The notes under the pieces are model-generated. The model ran no database searches, was not told the origin of the DNA, and worked only from the letters and a program-made list of their open reading frames with translations. A program made the translations under genes and the position numbers. 64,000 nt of DNA from Anaerostipes sp. MSJ-23 (GTDB lineage Bacteria; Bacillota; Clostridia; Lachnospirales; Lachnospiraceae): assembly GCF_018918155.1 (NCBI RefSeq), contig NZ_JAHLPY010000001.1:248001-312000 (forward strand), in the 5' to 3' direction. This document shows positions 9,136-18,423 of the stretch, in pieces. Each line of letters begins with the position of its first letter. The stretch's first letter is position 1.

Positions 9136-9212
9136 AACCTCCCTTCGGTTTTATATACATAAAAAATGAAAAATCATTTCTTTCTGTTATATATACAACC
9201 GAAAAGAAGGTT
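9136..9212 (-). terminator. Long hairpin terminator after clpX
   Basis: The left arm (AACCTCCCTTCGGTTTTATA) pairs with the right arm (TATATACAACCGAAAAGAAG and following TT), about 22 positions with a few mismatches. On the minus strand the stem is followed by a T run, as expected for the end of the clpX operon. Confidence 0.75.
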
Positions 9213-9252
9213 ATGTCTCAACTTTTTTTATTTTATAAAAATTTTTTTGATT

Positions 9253-10647
9253 TTACTGATCTCTTAATTCAATCACTGGACTTCCATGGTTTTCAATGTA
9301 ATCTTTCGTAATTACAACACGGCCAATAGAATCATCTTTTGGAATTTCATACATAATATCCAACATAAATTTCTCGATGATTGCGCGAAGGGCTCTAGCT
9401 CCTGTTTTTTTCTCCAAAGCTTTCTGGGCAATGGCTTCCAAAGCTCCATCATCAAATTCTAGTTTTACTTCATCCAGTTCTAGAAGTTTTTGATATTGTT
9501 TTAAAATTGCATTCTTTGGCTCTTTCAAGATTTTGACAAGCATTTCCTTTGTAAGTCCATCCAAAGTAAATACCATTGGAAGTCTTCCAATAAATTCTGG
9601 AATCATTCCATACTCTCTTAAATCATCATTTGTTACATTGGCGATGATGTTTTCTTCCTGATCAAAACGATCTTTTAAATCTGCTCCAAATCCGATCGAA
9701 GTCTTTTTCATCATACGTTTTTTAATGATGCCCTCAAGATTTGGGAAAGCTCCTCCGCAAATAAATAAAATATTTTTTGTATTGATCGTTGTCATTGGAA
9801 CCATTGCATTTTTATTTGTTGCTCCAACTGGAACTTCTACTTCTGCACCTTCTAGAAGTTTTAATAATCCCTGCTGTACAGCTTCTCCACTGACATCACG
9901 ACTATTTGTGTTCTGTTTTTTGGCAATTTTATCGATCTCATCAATAAAAATAATTCCATGTTCTGCCTCTTCAACATCGTTATCTGCAGCCTGCAGTAAC
10001 TTTGAAAGTACGCTTTCCACATCATCACCAATATAACCTGCTTCGGTTAAAGATGTCGCATCTGTAATCGCAAGCGGCACTTTTAATAATCTTGCCAATG
10101 TCTTTACAAGATAAGTCTTTCCACATCCTGTTGGCCCGATCATTAACATATTCGATTTATCAATTTCAATTTCATCCATCGTGTTTGTAACCACTCTCTT
10201 ATAATGATTATAAACAGCAACAGACATTACTTTTTTTGCATAATCCTGTCCAATCACATATTCATCCAGCATCGCTTTGATCTTATGTGGTGCAGGAAGA
10301 TCTTTAAGATTTAATTCTTGTTTTTCTTTTTTATCTTTCTTCTTTTTCTTTAACGCAGGCTGTGGCTGCATTCCCTGCATATCTCCCATGATTTTTGTAA
10401 AATCCAGGTTATCAAGATCCAAATTTCTTGCATCAATAAAACCAAATTGTCCATTTCCCATAGAATCTAATGTTCTCTGCATACAATCTGGACAAATATA
10501 AATATCATTTGGAAGTGTTAACATCTTTCCCGTCATGGATTCCGGACGATGACAAAGGTAACAATAATGTTCTATTTCTTTTTTTTCATCTTCCTGTTTT
10601 ACTTCTTCAATCTCATGATCATCATGATTATTTTTTTCTTCTGACAT
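9253..10647 (-). CDS. clpX: ClpX-like AAA+ unfoldase with zinc finger
   Basis: The 464-residue protein has a C4 zinc finger (Cys29, Cys32, Cys52, Cys55), a charged linker (about 85-115, Lys-rich), then the AAA+ core. That core has Walker A GPTGCGKT (171-178), pore loop GYIGDDVE (204), Walker B IIFIDEID (232-239) and sensor/arginine regions. The IGF loop (318-320), which docks ClpX on ClpP, is intact. It should unfold substrates for ClpP. The start (GAGGGAG upstream) lies 10 bases after the MocR gene. ClpX usually follows clpP, but here it closes an operon of unrelated genes with an acidic N-terminal extension, so a second paralogue in the genome is possible. Confidence 0.88.
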   Translation of the reverse strand: MSEEKNNHDDHEIEEVKQEDEKKEIEHYCYLCHRPESMTGKMLTLPNDIYICPDCMQRTLDSMGNGQFGFIDARNLDLDNLDFTKIMGDMQGMQPQPALKKKKKDKKEKQELNLKDLPAPHKIKAMLDEYVIGQDYAKKVMSVAVYNHYKRVVTNTMDEIEIDKSNMLMIGPTGCGKTYLVKTLARLLKVPLAITDATSLTEAGYIGDDVESVLSKLLQAADNDVEEAEHGIIFIDEIDKIAKKQNTNSRDVSGEAVQQGLLKLLEGAEVEVPVGATNKNAMVPMTTINTKNILFICGGAFPNLEGIIKKRMMKKTSIGFGADLKDRFDQEENIIANVTNDDLREYGMIPEFIGRLPMVFTLDGLTKEMLVKILKEPKNAILKQYQKLLELDEVKLEFDDGALEAIAQKALEKKTGARALRAIIEKFMLDIMYEIPKDDSIGRVVITKDYIENHGSPVIELRDQ

Positions 10648-10657
10648 ACCGTCTCCC

Positions 10658-12055
10658 TCATTTCTCTATTATCTTAGAAAGTATTTCTTTTATTTTTCCT
10701 GTTCCTTCTATAATATCGTTTTTCTTCATTCTAGTAAAGCCTAAAATATATTGTTCTTTGAAAGGTTTTCCTTCTATATAATAATGGGAAAGTGGATAGA
10801 TTCTAACTCCCTGCTTCTTCAACTCTTCTTCAAAACGATCTGTTTCTTCTATTTTAAAGTCTGTGATCACATGAAGCCCGGCTCCCTGTCCAGAGACCGA
10901 AACAATATTTCCCATCTCTTTCATACATTCCAGTAAAATATCATGCTTTTCTTTATAAATATTACGCATTCGGTTTAAATGTCTTTCAAAATGCCCTTCT
11001 CTTAAAAAAAGAGTCAGCACTTTCTGATCAATTCTTGATACTGCACAAGAAAAAATACCAAGAGTCTTTTTGTAAGCCGGTATTAATCTTTTCGGCAATA
11101 CCATATAACTGATACGAATCGCTGGTGCAATTGCTTTGGAAAAAGTCCCCATATAAATAACTTTGTCACTCTGATCCAATCCTTGTAAAGCTGGGATAGG
11201 TTTTCCATGATAGCGGAATTCACTATCATAGTCATCTTCTATAATATAGCGGTCTTCCTTTTCCTTTGCCCAATGAATTAACTGTCCCCTACGACCAATT
11301 GGCATTACAACGCCTGTTGGATATTGGTGTGCCGGTGTCACATAAGCAAGATTCGCCTTTGTTTCTTCTAATTTTTTAACATTTAATCCTTCTTTATCCA
11401 TGGAAACTGGACAAATTTGAAATTCCAGTTCTTTTAAAATTCCATGTGCATTTGTATATACCGGATTTTCAATTCCTATGATTTGATTCTTTCCCAATAC
11501 CTGACGCAGTAAAAATAAAAGATTTTCCATTCCAGCACCAATCACAATCTGACCAGTACTCGCATGCACTCCTCTTGACTGGCTCAAATAATACATAATT
11601 GCCTGCCGCAGTTCAAAATCTCCCTGTGGATCTCCTTTTTGAAATAATTCACTATTATCATCGATCATAATTTCCTTTAACAGTTTTCTCCATATGTGAT
11701 AAGGAAATTGTGTCATATCTACACCGACTGGCGAAAAATCAAATGGAATCTTTTCCTGTACTGGCACTGGTTCTTCTTTAATCTTTACCGGAATATTAAG
11801 TGAAGCTAATTCTTCTATTTTACAAACATAAAAACCACTTCTTGGCCTTGATTCAATATAACCTTCTGCAACTAGCTGTTCATAGGCTAAATCAACGGTA
11901 TTTCTGCTGACATCCAAATGTTTCGCCAATCGCCTAGATGATGGGAGCTTCGCTTCAAAAGGAATGGCACCCGTCTTAATTTCTTCCCGGATGCCATAAT
12001 AAATTTGTTGATATAAAGGTTCTTTTTTCTTTGGATCAAGTCCTACTATCAACAT
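10658..12055 (-). CDS. MocR/PdxR-type GntR regulator with aminotransferase domain
   Basis: The 465-residue protein joins a GntR winged helix (residues 1-75; LPSSRRLAKHLDVSRNTVD) to a fold-type I aminotransferase domain. The PLP-binding lysine lies in GTFSKAIAPA and the Asp that holds the pyridine nitrogen in IIEDDYDSEF. Members of this family sense PLP or an amino-acid-PLP adduct and control vitamin B6, GABA or amino-acid genes. No such target gene is adjacent, so its regulon cannot be read from context. CAGGTGA precedes the ATG. It is 12 bases from the cyclophilin gene upstream and 10 bases from clpX downstream. Confidence 0.88.
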   Translation of the reverse strand: MLIVGLDPKKKEPLYQQIYYGIREEIKTGAIPFEAKLPSSRRLAKHLDVSRNTVDLAYEQLVAEGYIESRPRSGFYVCKIEELASLNIPVKIKEEPVPVQEKIPFDFSPVGVDMTQFPYHIWRKLLKEIMIDDNSELFQKGDPQGDFELRQAIMYYLSQSRGVHASTGQIVIGAGMENLLFLLRQVLGKNQIIGIENPVYTNAHGILKELEFQICPVSMDKEGLNVKKLEETKANLAYVTPAHQYPTGVVMPIGRRGQLIHWAKEKEDRYIIEDDYDSEFRYHGKPIPALQGLDQSDKVIYMGTFSKAIAPAIRISYMVLPKRLIPAYKKTLGIFSCAVSRIDQKVLTLFLREGHFERHLNRMRNIYKEKHDILLECMKEMGNIVSVSGQGAGLHVITDFKIEETDRFEEELKKQGVRIYPLSHYYIEGKPFKEQYILGFTRMKKNDIIEGTGKIKEILSKIIEK

Positions 12056-12067
12056 AAAATCACCTGC

Positions 12068-12841
12068 TTATTTTGCATTTTCAATTGTAATTTTCTCAAT
12101 AATTACATCTTTGGCTGGTGTACTCTGCTCACCACTTCCATTATCTTTTGTCTTAACTACTGCAATCTTATCAAGCACATCATATCCATCGATCATTTGT
12201 CCGAAAACAGTATAACCTCCAGTCAACGTAGGATAACCTCCCTGTTCCTCAAACAACTTCTTCTGTGCATCTGTCAAGTCAATGCTTCCTGTCTCAATCG
12301 CTTCTTTTGCAGTATCTGCTTTTGCCTGAACAATGAAGAATTGACTTCCATTTGTATCTTGCCCAGCATTTGCCATGCATAAAGATCCTCGAAGCGGCAG
12401 TAGTTTATCACTTGTTTCGTTTTTAAATTCTTTTCCCCAAATGCTTTCTCCACCACTTCCTGTTCCTGTCGGATCTCCGCTCTGAATCATAAAATCATTC
12501 ATAACACGATGAAATTTCTGTCCATTATAATATCCATTATCCGCTAAAGTCACAAAATTTTTCACTGCAAGCGGTGCCTCTTTTAGGAAAAATTTAAAAC
12601 GCATTTGCCCATATCCTTTTACCTTCATTGTTGCGATCGTTTCTCCCTTTTGTGCATCCGCAAGCTGCTTTGTCTTTTTGGCCCCTGTAATTTTAGGAAC
12701 TTTATATTTTGATAAAACCTTATCTTCTTTTTTTGCTTCTGTTGTCGTTTTTTTTGCAGTATCACCGCTCTTCTTGGCTCCACATCCTACACATAAAGCC
12801 ATGGAAAGAATCATGCAGCCTGTCATTATCGCTCTTCTCAT
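12068..12841 (-). CDS. Cyclophilin-type peptidyl-prolyl isomerase lipoprotein
   Basis: The protein has a lipoprotein signal peptide ending in the lipobox LCVGC, a Ser/Thr/Lys-rich linker and a cyclophilin domain (about 70-255). Cyclophilin motifs visible are FHRVMNDFMIQSGDP, LCMANAG, NGSQFFI and VFGQMIDG. It should isomerise Xaa-Pro bonds in extracytoplasmic proteins at the membrane surface. I chose the ATG at 12841 because AAGGA sits 7 bases upstream; an ATG two codons earlier is too close to that site. The gene is 15 bases after the oxidoreductase gene and 12 before the MocR gene. Confidence 0.9.
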   Translation of the reverse strand: MRRAIMTGCMILSMALCVGCGAKKSGDTAKKTTTEAKKEDKVLSKYKVPKITGAKKTKQLADAQKGETIATMKVKGYGQMRFKFFLKEAPLAVKNFVTLADNGYYNGQKFHRVMNDFMIQSGDPTGTGSGGESIWGKEFKNETSDKLLPLRGSLCMANAGQDTNGSQFFIVQAKADTAKEAIETGSIDLTDAQKKLFEEQGGYPTLTGGYTVFGQMIDGYDVLDKIAVVKTKDNGSGEQSTPAKDVIIEKITIENAK

Positions 12842-12856
12842 TCTCATTTCCTTTCT

Positions 12857-13846
12857 TTACTGTTCTCTGATCTTATCTGCTGGAAATACGATATGATTTT
12901 GTCTTCTGACTTCATCAAGAATCTCCATTTCCATTTCAGACCATGGTAAAAATTCGTGATCTATATTTCCTTCTTTTATTAAACGAATAAAGTCTTTTGT
13001 TTCATAAATCATTGGATTATCTCGGAAATCAAAAGACAACTCTTCCATACTTCCATCTCTTCCATAAATCGTAATTTTCTTTAAAATCGGACATTCCTCA
13101 ATCACCATACATCCATCTTCTCCCTGAATTTGTGTAGGAAGTTCTGAATTTGTAATTTTAGAATAAATAACTTCTGCTTGTTTATCCCCATAGGAAGCCA
13201 GAATACTTCCAGCACCATCTACACCATTTTCCAAGAAAATACTGTCCGAAAGAATTTTTTTTGGTCTGCCGAATAAAGCAGCCAAAAAATGGACCGCATA
13301 AGATCCGATATCCATCAGGGCTCCATTCGAAAGTTTAGGATTAAATGCATTTTCCACAATCCCATTTTTAAATTTATCATATCTAGATGAATACTGACAA
13401 TACTGGATTGTTGCTCTTCGGATTGTTCCAAGTTTATGAAGATGATCTTTCATTGCTTGAAATCCAGGCGAATGTACATTTTTCATTGCCTCCATAAAAA
13501 CAACATTGTTTTCTTTTGCCGCATGAATCAAAAGATCAAGCTCTTCTTTATTAGAACAAACCGGTTTTTCACATAACACATGTTTTCCATAATTGATCAT
13601 TGTAATAGAATGTGCATAATGCATATACGTCGGACTTGCTATATAAACTGCATCGATCTCTGAATCCTGAGCCATCTCTTCATAATTATCATATACTTTA
13701 TCTACATGATATTTTGCCGCAAAAGCCTTTCCTTTTTGAAGACTTCTTGAATAAACCGCAACCAATTTGATTTCCTCTAGCTCCTGAACACCTTCCATGA
13801 ACCAATCGGTGATAAAATTAGTACCAATTGTCGCTAAACGAATCAT
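12857..13846 (-). CDS. Gfo/Idh/MocA-family NAD(P)-dependent oxidoreductase
   Basis: The 329-residue protein begins with a short Rossmann motif (IRLATIGTNFITDWF) and carries the EKP motif (HVLCEKPVCS) that is the family hallmark for the catalytic lysine. The C-terminal alpha/beta domain includes GALMDIGSYAVHF. Family members oxidise or reduce sugars, inositols or related polyols; the substrate cannot be read from the sequence. The ATG at 13846 is preferred because GGAGGA lies 8 bases upstream; an in-frame GTG at 13852 touches that site. It is the first gene of the oxidoreductase-cyclophilin-mocR-clpX operon, downstream of the 121-bp repeat block. Confidence 0.88.
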   Translation of the reverse strand: MIRLATIGTNFITDWFMEGVQELEEIKLVAVYSRSLQKGKAFAAKYHVDKVYDNYEEMAQDSEIDAVYIASPTYMHYAHSITMINYGKHVLCEKPVCSNKEELDLLIHAAKENNVVFMEAMKNVHSPGFQAMKDHLHKLGTIRRATIQYCQYSSRYDKFKNGIVENAFNPKLSNGALMDIGSYAVHFLAALFGRPKKILSDSIFLENGVDGAGSILASYGDKQAEVIYSKITNSELPTQIQGEDGCMVIEECPILKKITIYGRDGSMEELSFDFRDNPMIYETKDFIRLIKEGNIDHEFLPWSEMEMEILDEVRRQNHIVFPADKIREQ

Positions 13847-13970
13847 AAACACATTCCTCCTGTTATTAAAAATCTCAGGACAAATTTCCTAGACATCTCC
13901 AAAGTCGCAGGCCTCCTAGCCTTGCTCAACGAGGATACTCATGGAATGCCTACATGGCAAAAAATAAATT

Positions 13971-14354
13971 CCTCGCCACTTCTTTTGCATTCCATCTTGG
14001 AAATTTCATTTCTCTACAGACTCGTAAAACATTTCGTGTTTTTCTCGTTGAAAATGCCCATCTGTGTGCATGCGTGGCTACTGAATAAATCCCTCGCCAC
14101 TTCTTTTGCATTCCACCTTAGAAATTTCATTTCTCTACAGACTCGTAAAACACTTCGTGTTTTTCTCGTTGAAAATGCCCATCTGTGTGCATGCATGGCT
14201 ACTGAATAAATTCCTCGCCACTTCTTTTGCATTCCGCCTTAGAAATTTCATTTCTCTACAGACTCGTAAAACACTTTGTGTTTTTCTCGTTGAAAATGCC
14301 CATCTGTGTGCATGCGTGGCTACTGAATAAATTCCTCGCCACTTTCCTGCACAC
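13971..14354. repeat. Three tandem 121-bp repeats plus a partial fourth copy
   Basis: Copies begin with CCTCGCCACTTC at 13971, 14092, 14213 and 14334, an exact 121-base period; the fourth is cut after about 15 bases. Each full unit can form three small stems: AGAAAT-TTC-ATTTCT, AAAACAC-TTC-GTGTTTT, and GTGGC...GCCAC across the unit junction. Differences between copies are few and mostly keep pairing (G.U for A-U or C-G, or loop changes). As 121 is not a multiple of three, the short open frames on both strands change frame from copy to copy, which argues against coding. The block fills most of the 556-base gap 13847-14402. Upstream of it (13867-13970) is a diverged stretch that resembles the end of another unit. 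Confidence 0.9.
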
Positions 14355-14357
14355 ATC

Positions 14358-14402
14358 TTATTGAAAGATTTCATCTTTCAATAAGGGATTGCAAAGCAAT
14401 CC
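14358..14402 (-). terminator. Double hairpin ending the ABC exporter operon
   Basis: Two perfect hairpins lie side by side: CTTATTGAAAGAT-TTC-ATCTTTCAATAAG and AGGGATTGC-AAA-GCAATCCCT. The second starts at the stop codon of the ABC gene. There is no good T run, so it may stop transcription poorly and act instead as a 3' end stabiliser. The TTC triloop matches the loops of the adjacent 121-bp repeats, so it may belong to the same element. Confidence 0.55.
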
Positions 14403-16241
14403 CTAGGCATTTTCAAATTGGCTGTTGTATAGATCGGCATAGAAGCCGCCTTTGGCTAAGAGTTCTTCATGGTTTCCTTGTTCTACGATGTCTCCATGAT
14501 TCATAACAAGAATGACATCTGCGTCTTTTATCGTTGAGAGTCTATGTGCAATGACAAAACTTGTTCTTCCCTGCATGAGGTTATCCATAGCCATTTGAAT
14601 TCTTTCTTCCGTTCTTGTGTCTACGGAGCTTGTTGCTTCGTCCAAAATCAATATTTTTGGATCAGCTAGAATTGCTCTTGCTATAGTTAAAAGCTGTTTC
14701 TGTCCCTGAGATACATTATTACTTTCTTCATTTATTACCATATCATATCCGCCCGGTTGTGTCACGATAAAATGATGAGCAAATGCTGCTCTTGCTGCTC
14801 CCTGAATTTCTTCTTCGGTTGCATCTAGTTTTCCATATCGAATATTATCGCGGATAGTTCCATTATAAAGCCAAGTATCCTGTAATACCATTCCAAAAAG
14901 CTGACGAATATCACTTCGAATAAATTCACGAATATCATGCCCATCAATTTTGATTGCTCCTGCATTGACGTCATAAAAACGCATCAAAAGTTTAATCAAC
15001 GTTGTTTTTCCTGCTCCAGTCGGTCCAACAATGGCTACTTTTTGTCCTTCTTTTACATTGACAGAAAAATCATTAATAATCGTCTGTTCTGGATTATATC
15101 CAAAATTGACATGTTCAAAGGATACATTTCCACTTAATGACTCAATTGGAACTGGATTCTTTGCTACTTCTGTTTCTTCCTCTTCTTCTAAGAATTCAAA
15201 AACACGTTCTGCAGATGCCGCTGTCGTCTGCATCATATTTCCTACCTGAGCAAGCTGTGTAATTGGCTGGCTGAAGTTTCTAACATATTGAATAAAGGAC
15301 TGAATCTGTCCAACTTTAATGGAATTTTTAATAACCAAATATCCGCCAAGAATTGCTACAGCTACATATCCAAGATTTCCAACAAACTGCATCAACGGCA
15401 TCATAGCTCCAGAGAAAAACTGTGATTTCCATGCGGAATTATAAAGTTTTTCATTAACATCTTTAAACTCTTTGATTACACTTTCTTCTTTATTAAAAGC
15501 TTTTACAATGTTATGTCCACTGTAAATTTCTTCTACCTGTCCATTGAGCTCTCCCAAATGTTTTTGCTGAGCTTTAAAGTATGGCTGTGATTTTGACATA
15601 ATCAATGCAATCAACCCCATAGATAATGGCAGTGTTAATAGAACTGCTCCTGTCATTGGAAGGCTGATACGAAGCATCATAACAAGCACTCCGACAATCT
15701 GTGTTGCCGATGTGATAATCTGCGTCATACTCTGATTCAAACTCTGTCCAAGCGTATCCACATCATTGGTTACACGAGATAAAACTTCTCCATATGTCCT
15801 ACTTTCAAAATATTTCATTGGCATACGGTGAATCTTTTCCGAAATGTCTTTTCTCATCTGGTAACTAACATTGTTTGATACATGTGTCATAATCAATCCC
15901 TGAATAAAGGAAAAGACCGCACTAATCACATATAATCCAAGTAACAATAATAAAATATGTGTTACCTTATCAAAATCAATTCCACCAGTTCCACTGATTT
16001 TTCGGATCAATCCGTTAAAAATTTCTGTTGTAGCATCTCCTAAAATTGTTGGTCCTACAATATTAAAGACTGTACTTGCAATTGCAAAAATAATAACTAA
16101 AATAATTGGAAGATAAAAACGTCTCATATAGCGAATCAGTTTTTTCATCGTTCCCTTCAAATCTTTTGCTTTTTCACCTGGTGCCATTCCTGCACCTGGT
16201 CCTCTCATTGGGCCTCTTCCCCGAGTTGCACGATTACTCAT
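14403..16241 (-). CDS. ABC exporter half-transporter, canonical-site partner
   Basis: The 612-residue protein has six membrane spans (about 35-330) and a nucleotide-binding domain. Walker A is GPTGAGKT, the signature VSQGQKQL, and Walker B ILILDEATS retains the catalytic Glu. It is one half of a heterodimeric type IV exporter like BmrCD, LmrCD or EfrAB, which expel drugs or lipophilic compounds. The start at 16241 (MSNRATRGRGP) has GGAGGTG 12 bases upstream and overlaps the partner gene's stop by 8 bases, a sign of coupled translation. A Gly/Arg/Pro-rich N-terminal tail precedes the first membrane span. The substrate is unknown. Confidence 0.92.
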   Translation of the reverse strand: MSNRATRGRGPMRGPGAGMAPGEKAKDLKGTMKKLIRYMRRFYLPIILVIIFAIASTVFNIVGPTILGDATTEIFNGLIRKISGTGGIDFDKVTHILLLLLGLYVISAVFSFIQGLIMTHVSNNVSYQMRKDISEKIHRMPMKYFESRTYGEVLSRVTNDVDTLGQSLNQSMTQIITSATQIVGVLVMMLRISLPMTGAVLLTLPLSMGLIALIMSKSQPYFKAQQKHLGELNGQVEEIYSGHNIVKAFNKEESVIKEFKDVNEKLYNSAWKSQFFSGAMMPLMQFVGNLGYVAVAILGGYLVIKNSIKVGQIQSFIQYVRNFSQPITQLAQVGNMMQTTAASAERVFEFLEEEEETEVAKNPVPIESLSGNVSFEHVNFGYNPEQTIINDFSVNVKEGQKVAIVGPTGAGKTTLIKLLMRFYDVNAGAIKIDGHDIREFIRSDIRQLFGMVLQDTWLYNGTIRDNIRYGKLDATEEEIQGAARAAFAHHFIVTQPGGYDMVINEESNNVSQGQKQLLTIARAILADPKILILDEATSSVDTRTEERIQMAMDNLMQGRTSFVIAHRLSTIKDADVILVMNHGDIVEQGNHEELLAKGGFYADLYNSQFENA

Positions 16242-18423
16242 GTGCAGACACCTCCTTTGCTTTTTTAAGATCCTCTTCTGACAGCTGTGACTTCGCAATC
16301 TGCTGATAAACCGGACAGCTTTCTAAGAGTTCCTGATGTGTTCCTTTTCCAACAACATTTCCTTCATCAAGAACAATAATCTGATCGGCATGAAGGATTG
16401 TACTAATTCTCTGTGCCACGATCAAAGTGGTACTTCCATGTGTCTCTTTCTGTAATGCACTTCGAAGTTTTACATCTGTCTTATAATCAAGCGCTGAAAA
16501 ACTATCATCAAAAATATAAATTTCTGGATCTTTTGCTATAGCTCTGGCAATAGAGAGACGCTGTTTTTGTCCTCCTGATACATTAGAACCACCCTGCGCA
16601 ATTGGTGACTGATACTGTTCTTCCTTTTCCTCAATAAAGTCTGTTGCCTGTGCAATCCTTGCCGCACGTTTTACTTCTTCTTCACTTGCATCTTCTTTTC
16701 CATATTTTAAGTTGGATTCAATTGTTCCAGAGAATAAAACTCCTTTTTGAGGAACATATCCAATCTTATCACAAAGATCCGACTGACGTACCTCACGAAT
16801 ATCCTGTCCATCAACGAGAATACTTCCACGAGTAACATCAAAAAATCTTGGAATCAAATTAATTAATGTAGATTTTCCACTTCCAGTACTTCCAATAAAT
16901 GCGGTCGTTTTACCTGCTGGTGCTACAAAACTGATATTATGAAGCACAGCCTCATCTGCATCTGGATAACAAAAATAAACATTTTTAAATTCCACTTCCC
17001 CTTTTTTCTCTGGAAGGAATGGTTTTGGTTCTTTTGGATCTTTGATCATAATTTCCATATCAAGAATTTCATTGACACGTTCTGCCGCAACCTGAGCTCT
17101 TGGCATCATAATTGATACCATGGAAATAAATAAGAATGCCATAATAATCTGCATTGCATACTGAATAAATGCCATCAAATCTCCAACCTGCATTTTACCA
17201 AGATCAATATTATGGGCACCAACATATACAATTAAAACGGTAAGACCATTCATAATCAACATCATGATTGGCATCATAAATGTCATTGCGCGGTTAACAA
17301 ATAAGTTTGTCTTCATCAAATCCATATTGGCCTTATCAAAACGCTCTTCTTCGTGCTTTTCCGTACTAAATGCACGAATAACAGAAAGTCCTGTAAGAAT
17401 TTCTCTTGTTACAAGGTTTAAGCGGTCAATTAATTTTTGTAATACTTTAAATTTAGGCATTGCCACTTTAAATAAAACAAAAATAACAAGCATAATTGCA
17501 ATGACACCAACCGCAATGGTCCACGTCATTTTTGCATTCGTCGTCAAAACCTTAAAAATTCCTCCAATTCCAAGCAACGGTGCATAAACAACAATACGGA
17601 ACATCATCGTCATAAACTGTTGAATCTGCTGAATATCATTCGTACTTCTTGTAATCAAAGATGCTGTAGAAAATTTATCAAACTCGGAGTTTGTAAAATC
17701 CATAACCTTCTGGAAAATATGATCTCTTAATACACGGCTTAATCTTGCAGCTAATCTTGCTGACAGTAAAGTTACAAGTACTGCTGCTGCCATAATCAGA
17801 AATGCAAGACCTACCATCTTGGCTCCAGTTGTCAAAAGATAATGAATCTGAACCTGATCCATATCAATTCCAATCGCTTTATATTCTGACTTTACAAAAG
17901 AAACTGCAGCCTGACTAATAATACTATCTGGCATATCCTTAAGATTCATATGTTCCATCTGTTTCATCATTTTTTTCTGACTGTTACTTAAAGATGCTGC
18001 AGCTTTTGGATTTGCTGCAATCTGTTGTGCCATTTGAGCAGACAGATTGATCATTCCCTTTGACATCGCTGTATCAAGCTTTTCTCTTTCATCTTTTGTA
18101 ATTTTTTTTCTTACATAAAGACGTCCTTTTTTATAATCTTTATATTTAGAATCATGAACCTGCTTCTTACTATAAAGTTTATATGCATCCTTCATCCTGT
18201 CTACATCTTTTTGCTTCATGACCTTCTCAAGACCAAGAAACGTCTCTTCTCTCATAACATCCGGTACTGCATCTTCAATTCCTCCCTGTTGAATTCCAAC
18301 ATTGACGATCTTTGATGTGTACGTCGGCAATGAAAGATCACATGTTGCCTGTATGACAAGCAAAATAACAATGCATATCACCGGCACATATGCTTTTTTC
18401 AAATATCGAAATAATTTAAGCAT
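16234..18423 (-). CDS. ABC exporter half-transporter, degenerate-site partner
   Basis: The 729-residue protein pairs with the downstream half-transporter. Walker A is GSTGSGKS and the signature VSGGQKQR, but Walker B reads IYIFDDSFS, with Asp in place of the catalytic Glu. This asymmetry is normal in heterodimeric exporters such as TM287/288, where only one site hydrolyses ATP well. About 150 mostly charged residues (about 40-190) are inserted between the first two membrane spans, making the protein longer than usual. The start at 18423 follows AAAAAGGAA and overlaps the marR stop by 8 bases. An upstream ATG seven codons earlier has a weaker context. Confidence 0.92.
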   Translation of the reverse strand: MLKLFRYLKKAYVPVICIVILLVIQATCDLSLPTYTSKIVNVGIQQGGIEDAVPDVMREETFLGLEKVMKQKDVDRMKDAYKLYSKKQVHDSKYKDYKKGRLYVRKKITKDEREKLDTAMSKGMINLSAQMAQQIAANPKAAASLSNSQKKMMKQMEHMNLKDMPDSIISQAAVSFVKSEYKAIGIDMDQVQIHYLLTTGAKMVGLAFLIMAAAVLVTLLSARLAARLSRVLRDHIFQKVMDFTNSEFDKFSTASLITRSTNDIQQIQQFMTMMFRIVVYAPLLGIGGIFKVLTTNAKMTWTIAVGVIAIMLVIFVLFKVAMPKFKVLQKLIDRLNLVTREILTGLSVIRAFSTEKHEEERFDKANMDLMKTNLFVNRAMTFMMPIMMLIMNGLTVLIVYVGAHNIDLGKMQVGDLMAFIQYAMQIIMAFLFISMVSIMMPRAQVAAERVNEILDMEIMIKDPKEPKPFLPEKKGEVEFKNVYFCYPDADEAVLHNISFVAPAGKTTAFIGSTGSGKSTLINLIPRFFDVTRGSILVDGQDIREVRQSDLCDKIGYVPQKGVLFSGTIESNLKYGKEDASEEEVKRAARIAQATDFIEEKEEQYQSPIAQGGSNVSGGQKQRLSIARAIAKDPEIYIFDDSFSALDYKTDVKLRSALQKETHGSTTLIVAQRISTILHADQIIVLDEGNVVGKGTHQELLESCPVYQQIAKSQLSEEDLKKAKEVSAHE

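Noticed and set aside
13922-14374. Several 70-95-codon open frames on both strands across the 121-bp repeats
   Set aside because: The unit length is not divisible by three, so the frame changes between copies. The same peptide appears in two frames only because DNA is repeated, no ribosome sites precede the ATGs, and stems explain the conservation better.
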